64,000 nt of DNA from Desulfosarcina sp. BuS5 (GTDB lineage Bacteria; Desulfobacterota; Desulfobacteria; Desulfobacterales; BuS5): NCBI RefSeq assembly GCF_028752835.1, contig NZ_CP087952.1:539041-603040 (forward strand). The letters are read 5' to 3'. Position numbers and translations under genes: made by a program. A model generated the notes under the pieces. That model ran no database searches and was not told where the DNA came from. It saw only the letters and a list, made by a program, of their open reading frames with translations. Positions 8,538-15,829 of the stretch are shown here, piece after piece (the stretch's first letter is position 1; every line of letters starts with the position of its first letter).

Positions 8538-8583
8538 AGATCAGCTTCGGTCAGCACGCCGCTTGAGAGTTCGTCTGCAAATC
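8538..8583 (-). repeat. 46 bp interspersed sequence, copy 1
   Basis: Matches 12648-12693 at 41 of 46 positions by eye. Read on the minus strand it can encode RFADELSSGVLTEADLDEF and then NFGK before a stop, so it may be the tail of a lost gene rather than a non-coding repeat. The protein family is not recognised. Confidence 0.55.
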
Positions 8584-8625
8584 GAATAGGCAGCAAAGCG
8601 GGACATTATAATTTTATGCCATTTG

Positions 8626-8898
8626 TTAAAGAAGTTGTAGCTGATTATCCTTTGCTATCTTCTCCCCGCGCAATGACGATCTGCTTGCTGCTGATTGGCA
8701 AATATTTAACCTTTCGGCTATTTGCACTGTGGTCATGCCAAGCTCCCGATTTGCCCAATAACTCACCAAACTACGTGTTTTTACCGATATAGGTTGTTTA
8801 CCTGACCTCAATACGTCCTCCGCCTTCATTCCCAAAGTCTCGCCTGCACACTTTACAACCATATCAAAATCATATCCTTTTGCCTCAAGAATGGGCAC
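8626..8898 (-). pseudogene. C-terminal remnant of an IS200-like/RAYT transposase
   Basis: 90 residues remain. They match the helix-turn-helix tail found after the Y1 transposase domain in REP-associated and IS200-like TnpA proteins: SLVSYWANRELGMTTVQIAE, then RLNICQSAASRSSLRGEKIA. The HUH catalytic domain is absent. The 5' part is cut off exactly where the inverted-repeat element at 8895-9040 begins, which suggests the insertion or a deletion removed it. The plus-strand reading frame over the same bases (8355-8792) is taken as a shadow. Confidence 0.65.
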
Positions 8899-9040
8899 TG
8901 GTTCAGTTGAATAGGTGATTCAATTATATCAATAGGTTACAGCGGCTTATGGCAAACTAACATAATTGATGTAACGACTTGTTTTAACAGGCATAACGCG
9001 CAACTCCGTGTCTTTTTTACCTATTCAACTGAACCAGTGC
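8895..9040. mobile_element. 146 bp non-coding element with perfect 22 bp terminal inverted repeats
   Basis: Left end 8895-8916 begins GCACTGGTTCAG and right end 9019-9040 ends CTGAACCAGTGC. The two 22-mers are exact reverse complements. The 102 bp interior has no reading frame of note. The flanks show no obvious target duplication. The layout is that of a MITE or a single hairpin-end element; a source transposase is not in the window. The stretch from 9041 to the toxin-antitoxin promoter shows nothing else. Confidence 0.7.
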
Positions 9041-9167
9041 GCCCAGACCAATGAGAACCGTAAATGTTAACATTTCACCAGCGCCCACCAGGTTCCCCCA
9101 ATAACCATCATTTCAAAACTGTAAATATAAAAGGCGTCCCCAACCTCCCCCCTTTAAAAAAAACGTC

Positions 9168-9196
9168 TTGACGTAAAAACGTCATACCGCTATAAT
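9168..9196 (+). promoter_or_regulatory. promoter with embedded palindrome for the RelBE-like operon
   Basis: TTGACG (9168-9173), an exact 17-base spacer and a perfect TATAAT (9191-9196). The palindrome GACGT-AAAA-ACGTC starts in the -35, a good place for autorepression by a ribbon-helix-helix antitoxin. An AT-rich leader and GGAGGTGA ribosome-binding site precede the ATG at 9223. Confidence 0.8.
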
Positions 9197-9222
9197 GTCC
9201 CAAAATATATGGAGGTGACATT

Positions 9223-9456
9223 ATGGCAACACAAACTAAACGCTCCACCATCTACTTCGACCCCGAGTTGTATAAAGCGTTACGCCTTAAAGCCGTTGAA
9301 ACATCTCGATCAGTATCTGCGATTGTAAATGAAGCCGTCAAAGAAGCCATTGCCGAAGATGCTGAGGATATTTTATTCTTTAATGAAAGAGCTGATGAGC
9401 CTTTGATCAGCTATGATGAAATGGTCAAGAGGCTCAAAAAAGATGGCCGGATATAG
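9223..9456 (+). CDS. ribbon-helix-helix antitoxin (RelB-like/CopG fold)
   Basis: 77 residues. The N-terminal 45 residues (KRSTIYFDPELYKALRLKA, then ETSRSVSAIVNEAVKEAI) form the beta-strand and two helices of a ribbon-helix-helix DNA-binding dimer. The acidic C-terminal tail (ADEPLISYDEMVKRLKKDGR) is the typical toxin-wrapping segment. GGAGG seven bases upstream supports the start. It overlaps the RelE-like toxin gene by 14 bases, the usual tight antitoxin-toxin order. It should repress its own promoter at the palindrome in 9170-9183. Confidence 0.88.
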   Translation: MATQTKRSTIYFDPELYKALRLKAVETSRSVSAIVNEAVKEAIAEDAEDILFFNERADEPLISYDEMVKRLKKDGRI

Positions 9457-9700
9457 GGTGTTTTTCAGGAAATCCGTGGAGAAAGATTTTTCTATCATTC
9501 CGGAAAAGGATGTGAAGAGAATCCTCAATCGTATTAAAGCCCTTGAAAAAAATCCCCGACCTCCAGGCAGCGAAAAATTGACTGGACAAGAAAGGTATCG
9601 TCTGCGGCAGGGACGATACCGAATTGTCTATTCAATTCAGGATGATGAACTTACTGTGTGGGTTGTGAAAGTTGGTCATCGAAAAGATATTTATCGCTGA
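9443..9700 (+). CDS. RelE/ParE-family toxin
   Basis: 85 residues from the ATG at 9443, which lies inside the end of the antitoxin gene. MAGYRVFFRKSVEKDFSIIP is the usual RelE start; the core GSEKLTGQERYRLRQGRYRIVYSI and C-terminal VVKVGHRKDIYR fit RelE mRNA interferases (R, R, and C-terminal HRKDIYR). It is expected to cleave mRNA at the ribosome when freed from its antitoxin. A ten-residue longer frame exists, but the internal ATG gives the family's normal N-terminus. Confidence 0.9.
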   Translation: MAGYRVFFRKSVEKDFSIIPEKDVKRILNRIKALEKNPRPPGSEKLTGQERYRLRQGRYRIVYSIQDDELTVWVVKVGHRKDIYR

Positions 9701-9852
9701 AGCGAACAATCGCATACACTCTGACACCCAAAGCCGAGCCGCTTTTTTCATTTGTGTATCACTTTATAAAAAGTAGTATTTACCAAGTCCTCATTAGCTT
9801 TGGGTGCAGGTGATGTGAGACGTTCGTCCCTTTAAGAAATGAGGCTTAAGAA

Positions 9853-10134
9853 ATGGTACAATTCGAATGGGACCCTGCCAAAGCAACAATGAACTTGAGG
9901 AAGCACAGCATTGCTTTTCGAGAGGCTGCTACTGTCTTGAGGGACCCTATTTTTGATCCTGATCATTCTGATGAGGAAGATCGGCTCATAACCTTTGGAT
10001 TCTCGACTGCAGGTAGGCTTCTGATGATAGCCCATACTGAGCGTAGAGAGAGAATCAGCATCATAAGTGCACGACGACTTACCCGTGCAGAGCGAGAGGC
10101 ATATGAAGAAGAAATCCAAAGACGACAAAGGTGA
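9853..10134 (+). CDS. brnT: BrnT-family toxin
   Basis: 93 residues. It opens with FEWDPAKATMNLRKHSIAF, the BrnT signature (F-WD--K---N--KH-I-F), and carries RLITFGFSTAGRLLMIAHTER and ISIISARRLTRAEREAYEE, the conserved second half with the SAR motif. BrnT has a RelE-like fold and inhibits translation by cutting RNA. It overlaps the likely antitoxin by 32 bases. This is a second toxin-antitoxin unit within 400 bases of the first. In BrnTA the toxin gene comes first, as here. Confidence 0.9.
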   Translation: MVQFEWDPAKATMNLRKHSIAFREAATVLRDPIFDPDHSDEEDRLITFGFSTAGRLLMIAHTERRERISIISARRLTRAEREAYEEEIQRRQR

Positions 10135-10369
10135 CGATCTTCGTCCTGAATACGATCTCCATGAATTGCTCAAGGATGGTGTACAAGGCAAATACGCAGA
10201 CCGTTTCCAAGAAGGTACCAATTTGGTTCTATTGGACAGTGATGTAATGGAGACTTTTCCAAATGATAAGGCTGTAAACGAGGCCCTTCGTTTGGTAATT
10301 AAGTTGACAAAGCTGACAATGTCCGAAAAGAAGAGCGCACCACACAAAGGGGCATACTCTCCGACGTAA
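10103..10369 (+). CDS. brnA: BrnA-like antitoxin
   Basis: 88 residues from the ATG at 10103. The N-terminus is basic and charged (MKKKSKDDKGDDLRPEYDL). The C-terminal half has LLDSDVMETFPNDKAVNEAL followed by RLVIKLTK, the ribbon-helix-helix pattern of BrnA-type antitoxins. Its position directly after and overlapping brnT is the main evidence. The frame also extends 12 codons upstream inside brnT, which is less likely to be used. Confidence 0.8.
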   Translation: MKKKSKDDKGDDLRPEYDLHELLKDGVQGKYADRFQEGTNLVLLDSDVMETFPNDKAVNEALRLVIKLTKLTMSEKKSAPHKGAYSPT

Positions 10370-10416
10370 AAAAGGGCGAACCGGGTGCTTGAGAGGGACT
10401 GGGGGGAATTCGGAAT

Positions 10417-11178
10417 TCACGAATTCATACCAGACTTCTTGTCTATTAAATCAAAAAAAGGCTTAAACATATCTATTGGAAAAGGGAAGATGATGGTGGT
10501 ATTCTTCTCGGCCGACATTTCGCGCATGGTTTGAAGGTAGCGAAGCTGCAATGCCGTGGGATAATCCTGAATGATCTGTGCTGCTTTCGTCAGCCTGTCG
10601 GCTGCCTGGAATTCGCCCTCTGCATTGATCACCTTGGCACGCAGTTCCCGTTCCGCTTCCGCCTGCTTGGCCATTGAACGCTGCATTTCCTGGGGTAGGT
10701 CGATGTGTTTGATTTCTACGGTGGCCACCTTGATTCCCCAGGGATCGGTGTGGGTGTCGAGGATTTCCTGGAGCTCTGAATTGATTTTATCCCTCTTTGC
10801 CAGCAGTTCATCCAGTTCCGCCTGACCGCAGACGCTTCTTAAGGTCGTTTGGGCCAGCTGGGACATGGCATAGCTGTAATTCTCCACTTCAACGACGGCT
10901 TTGATCGGTTCAATGACACGGAAATAGATAACAGCGTTTACCTTTACGGAGACATTGTCTCTGGTAATAACATCCTGCGGATCCACATCCATGGCAACCA
11001 GGCGCATGCTCACCCTTACCATCCAGTCCACAACCGGGATCAGGATGATGAGGCCGGGACCTTTGGCCTTGATGACTCGACCCAGCCTGAATATCACACC
11101 CCGTTCATATTCGTTTAAAATTTTTATGGCCGCCCAAAGAAAAAGGATGATGGGAATCACTAAGATAAGATAGTACAT
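10417..11178 (-). CDS. slipin (SPFH/Band 7 membrane protein)
   Basis: 253 residues. One N-terminal membrane helix ([20 protein letters not shown]) is followed by the SPFH core: [39 protein letters not shown] and the coiled segment [20 protein letters not shown]. Slipins form multimeric membrane scaffolds. The gene is the last of a three-gene minus-strand operon with two NfeD proteins, the classic slipin-NfeD pairing in which the NfeD protease is thought to act on the slipin. The start has GGAGGAAGC directly upstream of the ATG. Confidence 0.92.
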   Translation of the reverse strand: MYYLILVIPIILFLWAAIKILNEYERGVIFRLGRVIKAKGPGLIILIPVVDWMVRVSMRLVAMDVDPQDVITRDNVSVKVNAVIYFRVIEPIKAVVEVENYSYAMSQLAQTTLRSVCGQAELDELLAKRDKINSELQEILDTHTDPWGIKVATVEIKHIDLPQEMQRSMAKQAEAERELRAKVINAEGEFQAADRLTKAAQIIQDYPTALQLRYLQTMREMSAEKNTTIIFPFPIDMFKPFFDLIDKKSGMNS

Positions 11179-11239
11179 GCTTCCTCCAATAAACTGTTGT
11201 TTGACAGCGCTAAAACGTTTTAAAAAAGGGCGGAAATCA

Positions 11240-11527
11240 TCATTCCGCCGGTTTGACTTTTATAACAAGGTTTTCCACATTCATCACCTGTACTTTGGTT
11301 CCCACATGAATAGGAACATCGGAAACGGCATTCCAGAGCTCTCCATGTACAAATACCTTACCTTCCGGAGAGATCTTTTTTTTCACCACCCCTGTCTCGC
11401 CCACCAGTCCCTCTGCACCGGTTTTAGACTTTGATCGCTGGGATTTAAACACCAGGCCGGCAACAAAAACAAAAAATCCTGAAATGAGCATGATGGTCGG
11501 TAATAAAACCTGCCGGGACATACTCAT
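11240..11527 (-). CDS. short NfeD-like OB-fold membrane protein
   Basis: 95 residues. One helix ([21 protein letters not shown]) is followed by an NfeD C-terminal OB-fold: [20 protein letters not shown], then [15 protein letters not shown] and [16 protein letters not shown]. It corresponds to the C-terminal third of long NfeD proteins and sits between the long NfeD gene and the slipin gene with short spacers, so it is the partner scaffold domain encoded separately. Splitting NfeD in this way is common. Confidence 0.9.
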   Translation of the reverse strand: MSMSRQVLLPTIMLISGFFVFVAGLVFKSQRSKSKTGAEGLVGETGVVKKKISPEGKVFVHGELWNAVSDVPIHVGTKVQVMNVENLVIKVKPAE

Positions 11528-11536
11528 ACCCGAACT

Positions 11537-12517
11537 TCACTTTTTATACAGTATTAAAGATCCCAGAACGAGTGTGATGATTCCGGCGATGCTCAGCATG
11601 CCGTAACTTGTGATCTTTATTTCCAGAATGAAAAAGACAAGAGACAGGATGATCAAAAGAATACCGGCATAGTTCACCGGCAGAGTCTGAAAGGCGAAGA
11701 AGGCCAATATCAGCGAAGTTGATCCAACAACACCCGGAAATACTGCACCTGGATTGGCCAGTTCAAAATATAAACCCGCCAGGCCGATCATCATCAGAAT
11801 ATAGGCAATATTGGGATTACTGATAGCCTTTAAGATCTTGGTTCGGATGCTTTCCTTGATTTTTATGATGTTGACATGATCAAGGTGAAGCGTTCCCTTG
11901 TCTTTAACACTGCGGCCATTGATTTGCTTTATCAGATCGTCGAGATCTTCTGCCACGATGTCAATGATACCCGCCTTTAGTGCTTCAGACTCGGTTGCAG
12001 AAATGCTGTCCCGAATTGCCTTTTCCACCCAATCGACATTTTTTCCTCTTTTTTCCGCAATAGTTTTCCCATGGGCAACCATGTCGTTGATTATTTTTTC
12101 AGTGATTTTTTTATCTGCCGGCCGGCTACCGATACTTACCGGATGGGCGGCCCCGATAGTTGTCCCGGGGGCCATGGCGGCAATGTCGGCAGACATGGTG
12201 ATCATAACCCCGGCTGAGGCGGCTCTGTCGCCACTTGGTGCCACATAGACGATCACCGGAACCTTGCACCCCAATATGGAAATTACAATTTTTCGCATCG
12301 ATTCGGCAAGGCCTCCGGGTGTATCCAGTTGAATGATAATTCCGGCGGCATTGTTTTGTGATGCCTGTTTCAATGCATTAACAAGGAAATCCGATATCCC
12401 CGGGGTAATAGCGTCTGAAACAACGATAAGGTACATTTCATCCTGTTCGGCCGGGCAGTCACCAGAACTCAATGCAAGAAAGACAGATATGAATAATAAA
12501 AATGGCAAATATTTCAT
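11537..12517 (-). CDS. NfeD-family membrane serine protease (ClpP-like)
   Basis: About 326 residues from the ATG at 12517. The N-terminus MKYLPFLLFISVFLALSSG is a signal peptide. The ClpP-class protease domain follows, with IIQLDTPGGLAESMRKIV, then YVAPSGDRAASAGVMITMSA (catalytic Ser in the SAG stretch) and AAHPVSIGS. Four membrane helices fill the C-terminal third. The frame runs 32 codons further upstream into a palindromic repeat, but that extension would hide the signal peptide. It leads the operon with short NfeD and slipin; family members cleave slipin-type proteins at the membrane. Confidence 0.9.
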   Translation of the reverse strand: MKYLPFLLFISVFLALSSGDCPAEQDEMYLIVVSDAITPGISDFLVNALKQASQNNAAGIIIQLDTPGGLAESMRKIVISILGCKVPVIVYVAPSGDRAASAGVMITMSADIAAMAPGTTIGAAHPVSIGSRPADKKITEKIINDMVAHGKTIAEKRGKNVDWVEKAIRDSISATESEALKAGIIDIVAEDLDDLIKQINGRSVKDKGTLHLDHVNIIKIKESIRTKILKAISNPNIAYILMMIGLAGLYFELANPGAVFPGVVGSTSLILAFFAFQTLPVNYAGILLIILSLVFFILEIKITSYGMLSIAGIITLVLGSLILYKK

Positions 12518-12647
12518 AAAAATTATTAAATCATAAAACCTCTGCCTCTGGCAGAGGCCCCAAAGAGATTTGACCGTTTTGGTAGAATGGTGGGCAGGGC
12601 CCACCCTATGCATTCTCCCGCTTTAAGCTGGTAGCCAATTTCTTTGC

Positions 12648-12693
12648 AGATCAGCTTCAGTCAGCACGCTGCTTGAGAGCCCATCTGCAAATC
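12648..12693 (-). repeat. 46 bp interspersed sequence, copy 2
   Basis: Second copy of the sequence at 8538-8583 (about 41 of 46 identical), again on the minus strand and again downstream of a CCGCTTTAAG stretch and a GGGC palindrome. The gap 12518-12864 also holds a small hairpin (CCTCTGCC-TCT-GGCAGAGG, 12539-12557) and a palindrome at 12589-12605. Confidence 0.55.
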
Positions 12694-12742
12694 TGGACCA
12701 GGTCCGATTATCTATTAAATATCCAGATTTAAAGAGTAAAAC

Positions 12743-12771
12743 TTGACTGTCTCCCGTATCTTGTATATTTT
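12743..12771 (+). promoter_or_regulatory. likely promoter of the rhodanese gene
   Basis: TTGACT (12743-12748), 17-base spacer, TATTTT (12766-12771). It points at the rhodanese gene at 12865, which has AGGAGG eight bases before its ATG. Confidence 0.5.
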
Positions 12772-12864
12772 ATTCATATTTGTAGTGTTTTATGCGCAGG
12801 ATGAAAAATTTTCGAAAAAGTTTGCTGGCGTTAAAATTTTAAAGAGTTTTCAGGAGGTAGCAGC

Positions 12865-13449
12865 ATGAAAAAAGTATTCGTTTTAGGACTTATTATAGTA
12901 TTTGCCGTGTGTGCATCTGGTTTTGCTATTGCTGACAATGCAAATACGCTTAAAGCAAATGAGAAAAAAGCCTGGGAAAATGCGTGTACGGTTTTCCCGG
13001 CAGAACATCGGCTAAATGTTCAACAATTCAAAGAACTTTACGATAGGGTCATGGCCGGGCAGGAAGATGCCTATCTGGTTGATCTTAGAACCCACCCTGA
13101 ATTTTATGCCGCTCACATCCCCGGCACGGAACATATCCATGCAGGTCATATGTACACTTTTCCCAAAAAAATCAAAAATAAAGACGCCAAAATTGTCCTG
13201 TGGTGCAGAACACACAAACGCGGGGCTTACGTTGGGGAAAGGCTGGCTCAATATGGTTACACCAATCTGTGGTGGTATAAAGATGGCATCGTGGGATGGA
13301 TCAAAGCAGGGTATCCTCTTTGTAATCAGTTTATGGGGCTATTCAAAGTGACTGAATATCATAAATATTTTAGCGGGAAATACAAAGAAGGGCCTAAAAA
13401 AGGTCAAGAGAAAGATCCATACCGCATTCGTGAATTTCATCCCTACTGA
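12865..13449 (+). CDS. periplasmic rhodanese-domain protein
   Basis: 194 residues with signal peptide MKKVFVLGLIIVFAVCASGFA. The rhodanese domain spans about 50-155: AYLVDLRTHPEFYAAHIPG, the active-site loop VLWCRTHKRGAYVGERLA with the catalytic Cys in WCRTHKRG, and GYTNLWWYKDGIVGWIKAGY. Periplasmic single-domain rhodaneses move sulfane sulfur or bind sulfide or cyanide. AGGAGG precedes the start. It stands alone, 163 bases before the nitrogenase-like locus on the same strand. The gap between them (13450-13612) shows no clear terminator, so co-transcription is possible but not shown. Confidence 0.88.
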   Translation: MKKVFVLGLIIVFAVCASGFAIADNANTLKANEKKAWENACTVFPAEHRLNVQQFKELYDRVMAGQEDAYLVDLRTHPEFYAAHIPGTEHIHAGHMYTFPKKIKNKDAKIVLWCRTHKRGAYVGERLAQYGYTNLWWYKDGIVGWIKAGYPLCNQFMGLFKVTEYHKYFSGKYKEGPKKGQEKDPYRIREFHPY

Positions 13450-13612
13450 TACCATGGGAATCAGTACTCCACCACACTGAATCGGAAAACCGGCACGTTA
13501 AAAGGCCTCCGATCAAATTGGGGATATATTCAGACATCATAGAAATTGGACGGTAAGGGGTTGATCAAATTTTTACATATAAAAATTTATATATTCAGAA
13601 ATATTATGTGCT

Positions 13613-15829
13613 ATGCGAATTGCAATTTACGGTAAGGGCGGTATAGGAAAATCTACAATAACAGCCAATCTTGCAGCGGCGCTGGCTGAGAGAGGAAAAC
13701 GTGTGTTGCAGATCGGCTGCGACCCTAAACACGATTCAACCCGGCTGCTGCTGAACGGCAAGAGGGTTATGACTGCGCTCGATTACCTGCGGGATGTGCC
13801 CCCCGTGATGCAGCGTCTGTCCGAAGTTCTTCACACGGGATATAAAGGTGTTGTATGCGCTGAGGCCGGCGGCCCCGAGCCCGGGGTCGGTTGCGCAGGC
13901 CGGGGAATATTAAGCACCTTTGCTTTTTTTGAAAGGCTGGGGCTTAAAACAGAAGATTTTGATGTTATCCTGTACGATGTTCTCGGAGATGTGGTTTGCG
14001 GCGGTTTTGCCGTTCCCCTTAGAAAAGGATTTGCAGAGATAGTCTATATAGTTACTTCTGAAGAATTCATGTCGATTTATGCTGCAAACAATATTTTACG
14101 CGGAGTTCAAAATTTTGATGAATCACCGTACAGAATTGCGGGACTTATTTTAAACAGCAGGGGCGAAGCAGAGGATCAAAAAAAAGTATACAGATTTTCC
14201 AAAGCTGCCCGGCTCCCTGTAAAATATACTATTCAGCGCAGCAGTCTTTTTCGTAAAGCGGAAGAACTTGACAAAACCGTTGTTGAGGCTTTTCCTGAAT
14301 CCTCGGAAACTAAATTATTTCAAACAATGGCCAGAGGGTTTTTTGATGATAACAAGCTCTTCCCTGCTCTTCCGCTTGAAGAGGAGGCTCTGGAACGTAT
14401 TGTTTTGAAAGGAGAGCAGCCCGATAAGGATAAAAAGATTGTTCATCATGTCTCTGGAATAAAAAGCAAGGAAAAAGAGAAGCCGGGTGCTCCATCTGCT
14501 TCAGATCAGGAAAACAGATTACCTGCATCCACATTTCTCTCTAAAAGTATGCTCTGCCGTGAACCGCTGCACGGATGCGCATTTACAGGCGCCATCTGCA
14601 CCACCACACAGATAAACGGCAGCATCTCAGTGGCCCATGGCCCCCGCAGTTGTTCGCAGATAGCCTGCCAGACTATTCTGGCGGGTGGTTTGAGAGCATT
14701 ATATCAAAAGAATGTTATTATCCCTGAACAGTTGTTCCCCTCCATGCTAAGTTCCGATATGAATGAAAACGTAGTAATATATGGAGGGATGGACGATCTG
14801 ACGGAAAAACTCCGGCAGGCCGTTGCAGCCAAACCCCAGGCGGTATTTGTGCTTACGACTTGTCCTGCCGGTGTTATCGGCGATGATGCTGAGTCTGCCA
14901 TCCGGATTATATCGGCCGAACATCCTGAAATACCGGTAATTCCTGTTACTACGGACGGAAATATCCGGGGGGACTATATGCAGGGGGTGCTTAATGCCTG
15001 CATGGAAGGGGCTGGTTCGTTCATCGATCCCTGCTGCAAGCCGGAATATGATCTTGTTAATATTATCGCTGAAAAAAATATAGCCAACAATGCGGAAACA
15101 AACTTTGCCGTGATTTCAAACCTGCTTAATGAACTCGGGATAAGTGTAAACTGCAGGTTCGTGCGCCGGACATCTATTGAAGCATTACGGGGTTTTTTAA
15201 AAGGCCGGTTAAATCTGCCTGCCTTTAATGATCATTTCGGCCGGGTGCTGATTAATTTTCTACAAGAGCGCTTTCAGATCTCCTTTGCACAAAATGCTTT
15301 TCCGGTGGGTTTTTATGAGAGTGAACGCTGGCTGAATGAAATAGCGGTTTTTTTCGAAAAGGAGACTGAAGCCGAAAGAGTTATCGGTCTTTTCAGGAAA
15401 GAGTACCGGGAAAGGATGGAACCTTTCAGAAAAGCCCTGGAGGGAAAGCGTATTATGATAATTACCTACATTCATGATACGGACTGGATCCTGGAGACTG
15501 CTTTTGATATGGGAATGGAGGTTGTAAAAGTCTGTATACTTAATTACTCTCAGGATAACCTTTTTCGTACGCGCTATCCGGGCAGGTTTGAGGTCGAGAC
15601 AAATTATCCTCCTCAAAAAAGGGATGATGACCTGCGTCGTCTGAAGCCTAATCTGCTGCTCTGTAATTATACTCCCCAGGATCTGCCGTTGGCGCTGCAT
15701 GCCGACACTATACCGTTATGCCCGGATGTGGGGTTCTACGGAGGCCTGGCCTTTGCCGGGCGATGGGCTGCCTTGCTGAAGTCACCTGTTAAAGAGGGCT
15801 GGAAATATGAATCTGAAAAATTTGCCTGA
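13613..15829 (+). CDS. nitrogenase-like reductase: NifH-type donor fused to NifD-type catalytic subunit
   Basis: 738 residues. Residues 1 to about 265 are a full NifH/BchL-like ATPase: P-loop GKGGIGKS (7-14), switch DPKHDST, and both [4Fe-4S] cysteines (Cys94 in GVGCAGRG, Cys129 in DVVCGGFA). A basic linker (about 266-300) joins a NifD-like domain (about 305-738) with three cysteines at cluster positions: Cys322 (LHGCAF), Cys347 (HGPRSC) and Cys417 (TTCPAGVIGDD). The FeMo-cofactor Cys and His of NifD are not evident; the C-terminal loop reads GFYGGLAFAGRW. The gene overlaps the NifK-like gene by 23 bases. In known relatives (NifHDK, BchLNB, BchXYZ, CfbCD) the donor is a separate protein, so a fusion is unusual. 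The redox substrate cannot be inferred. No ribosome-binding site is clear. Confidence 0.88.
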   Translation: MRIAIYGKGGIGKSTITANLAAALAERGKRVLQIGCDPKHDSTRLLLNGKRVMTALDYLRDVPPVMQRLSEVLHTGYKGVVCAEAGGPEPGVGCAGRGILSTFAFFERLGLKTEDFDVILYDVLGDVVCGGFAVPLRKGFAEIVYIVTSEEFMSIYAANNILRGVQNFDESPYRIAGLILNSRGEAEDQKKVYRFSKAARLPVKYTIQRSSLFRKAEELDKTVVEAFPESSETKLFQTMARGFFDDNKLFPALPLEEEALERIVLKGEQPDKDKKIVHHVSGIKSKEKEKPGAPSASDQENRLPASTFLSKSMLCREPLHGCAFTGAICTTTQINGSISVAHGPRSCSQIACQTILAGGLRALYQKNVIIPEQLFPSMLSSDMNENVVIYGGMDDLTEKLRQAVAAKPQAVFVLTTCPAGVIGDDAESAIRIISAEHPEIPVIPVTTDGNIRGDYMQGVLNACMEGAGSFIDPCCKPEYDLVNIIAEKNIANNAETNFAVISNLLNELGISVNCRFVRRTSIEALRGFLKGRLNLPAFNDHFGRVLINFLQERFQISFAQNAFPVGFYESERWLNEIAVFFEKETEAERVIGLFRKEYRERMEPFRKALEGKRIMIITYIHDTDWILETAFDMGMEVVKVCILNYSQDNLFRTRYPGRFEVETNYPPQKRDDDLRRLKPNLLLCNYTPQDLPLALHADTIPLCPDVGFYGGLAFAGRWAALLKSPVKEGWKYESEKFA

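Noticed and set aside
8355-8792. 145-residue plus-strand reading frame
   Set aside because: It overlaps the minus-strand transposase remnant and the interspersed repeat, shows no family motif and has no ribosome-binding site.
12518-12613. Longer N-terminus for the NfeD protease
   Set aside because: The added 32 residues come from a palindromic repeat and would mask a good signal peptide.
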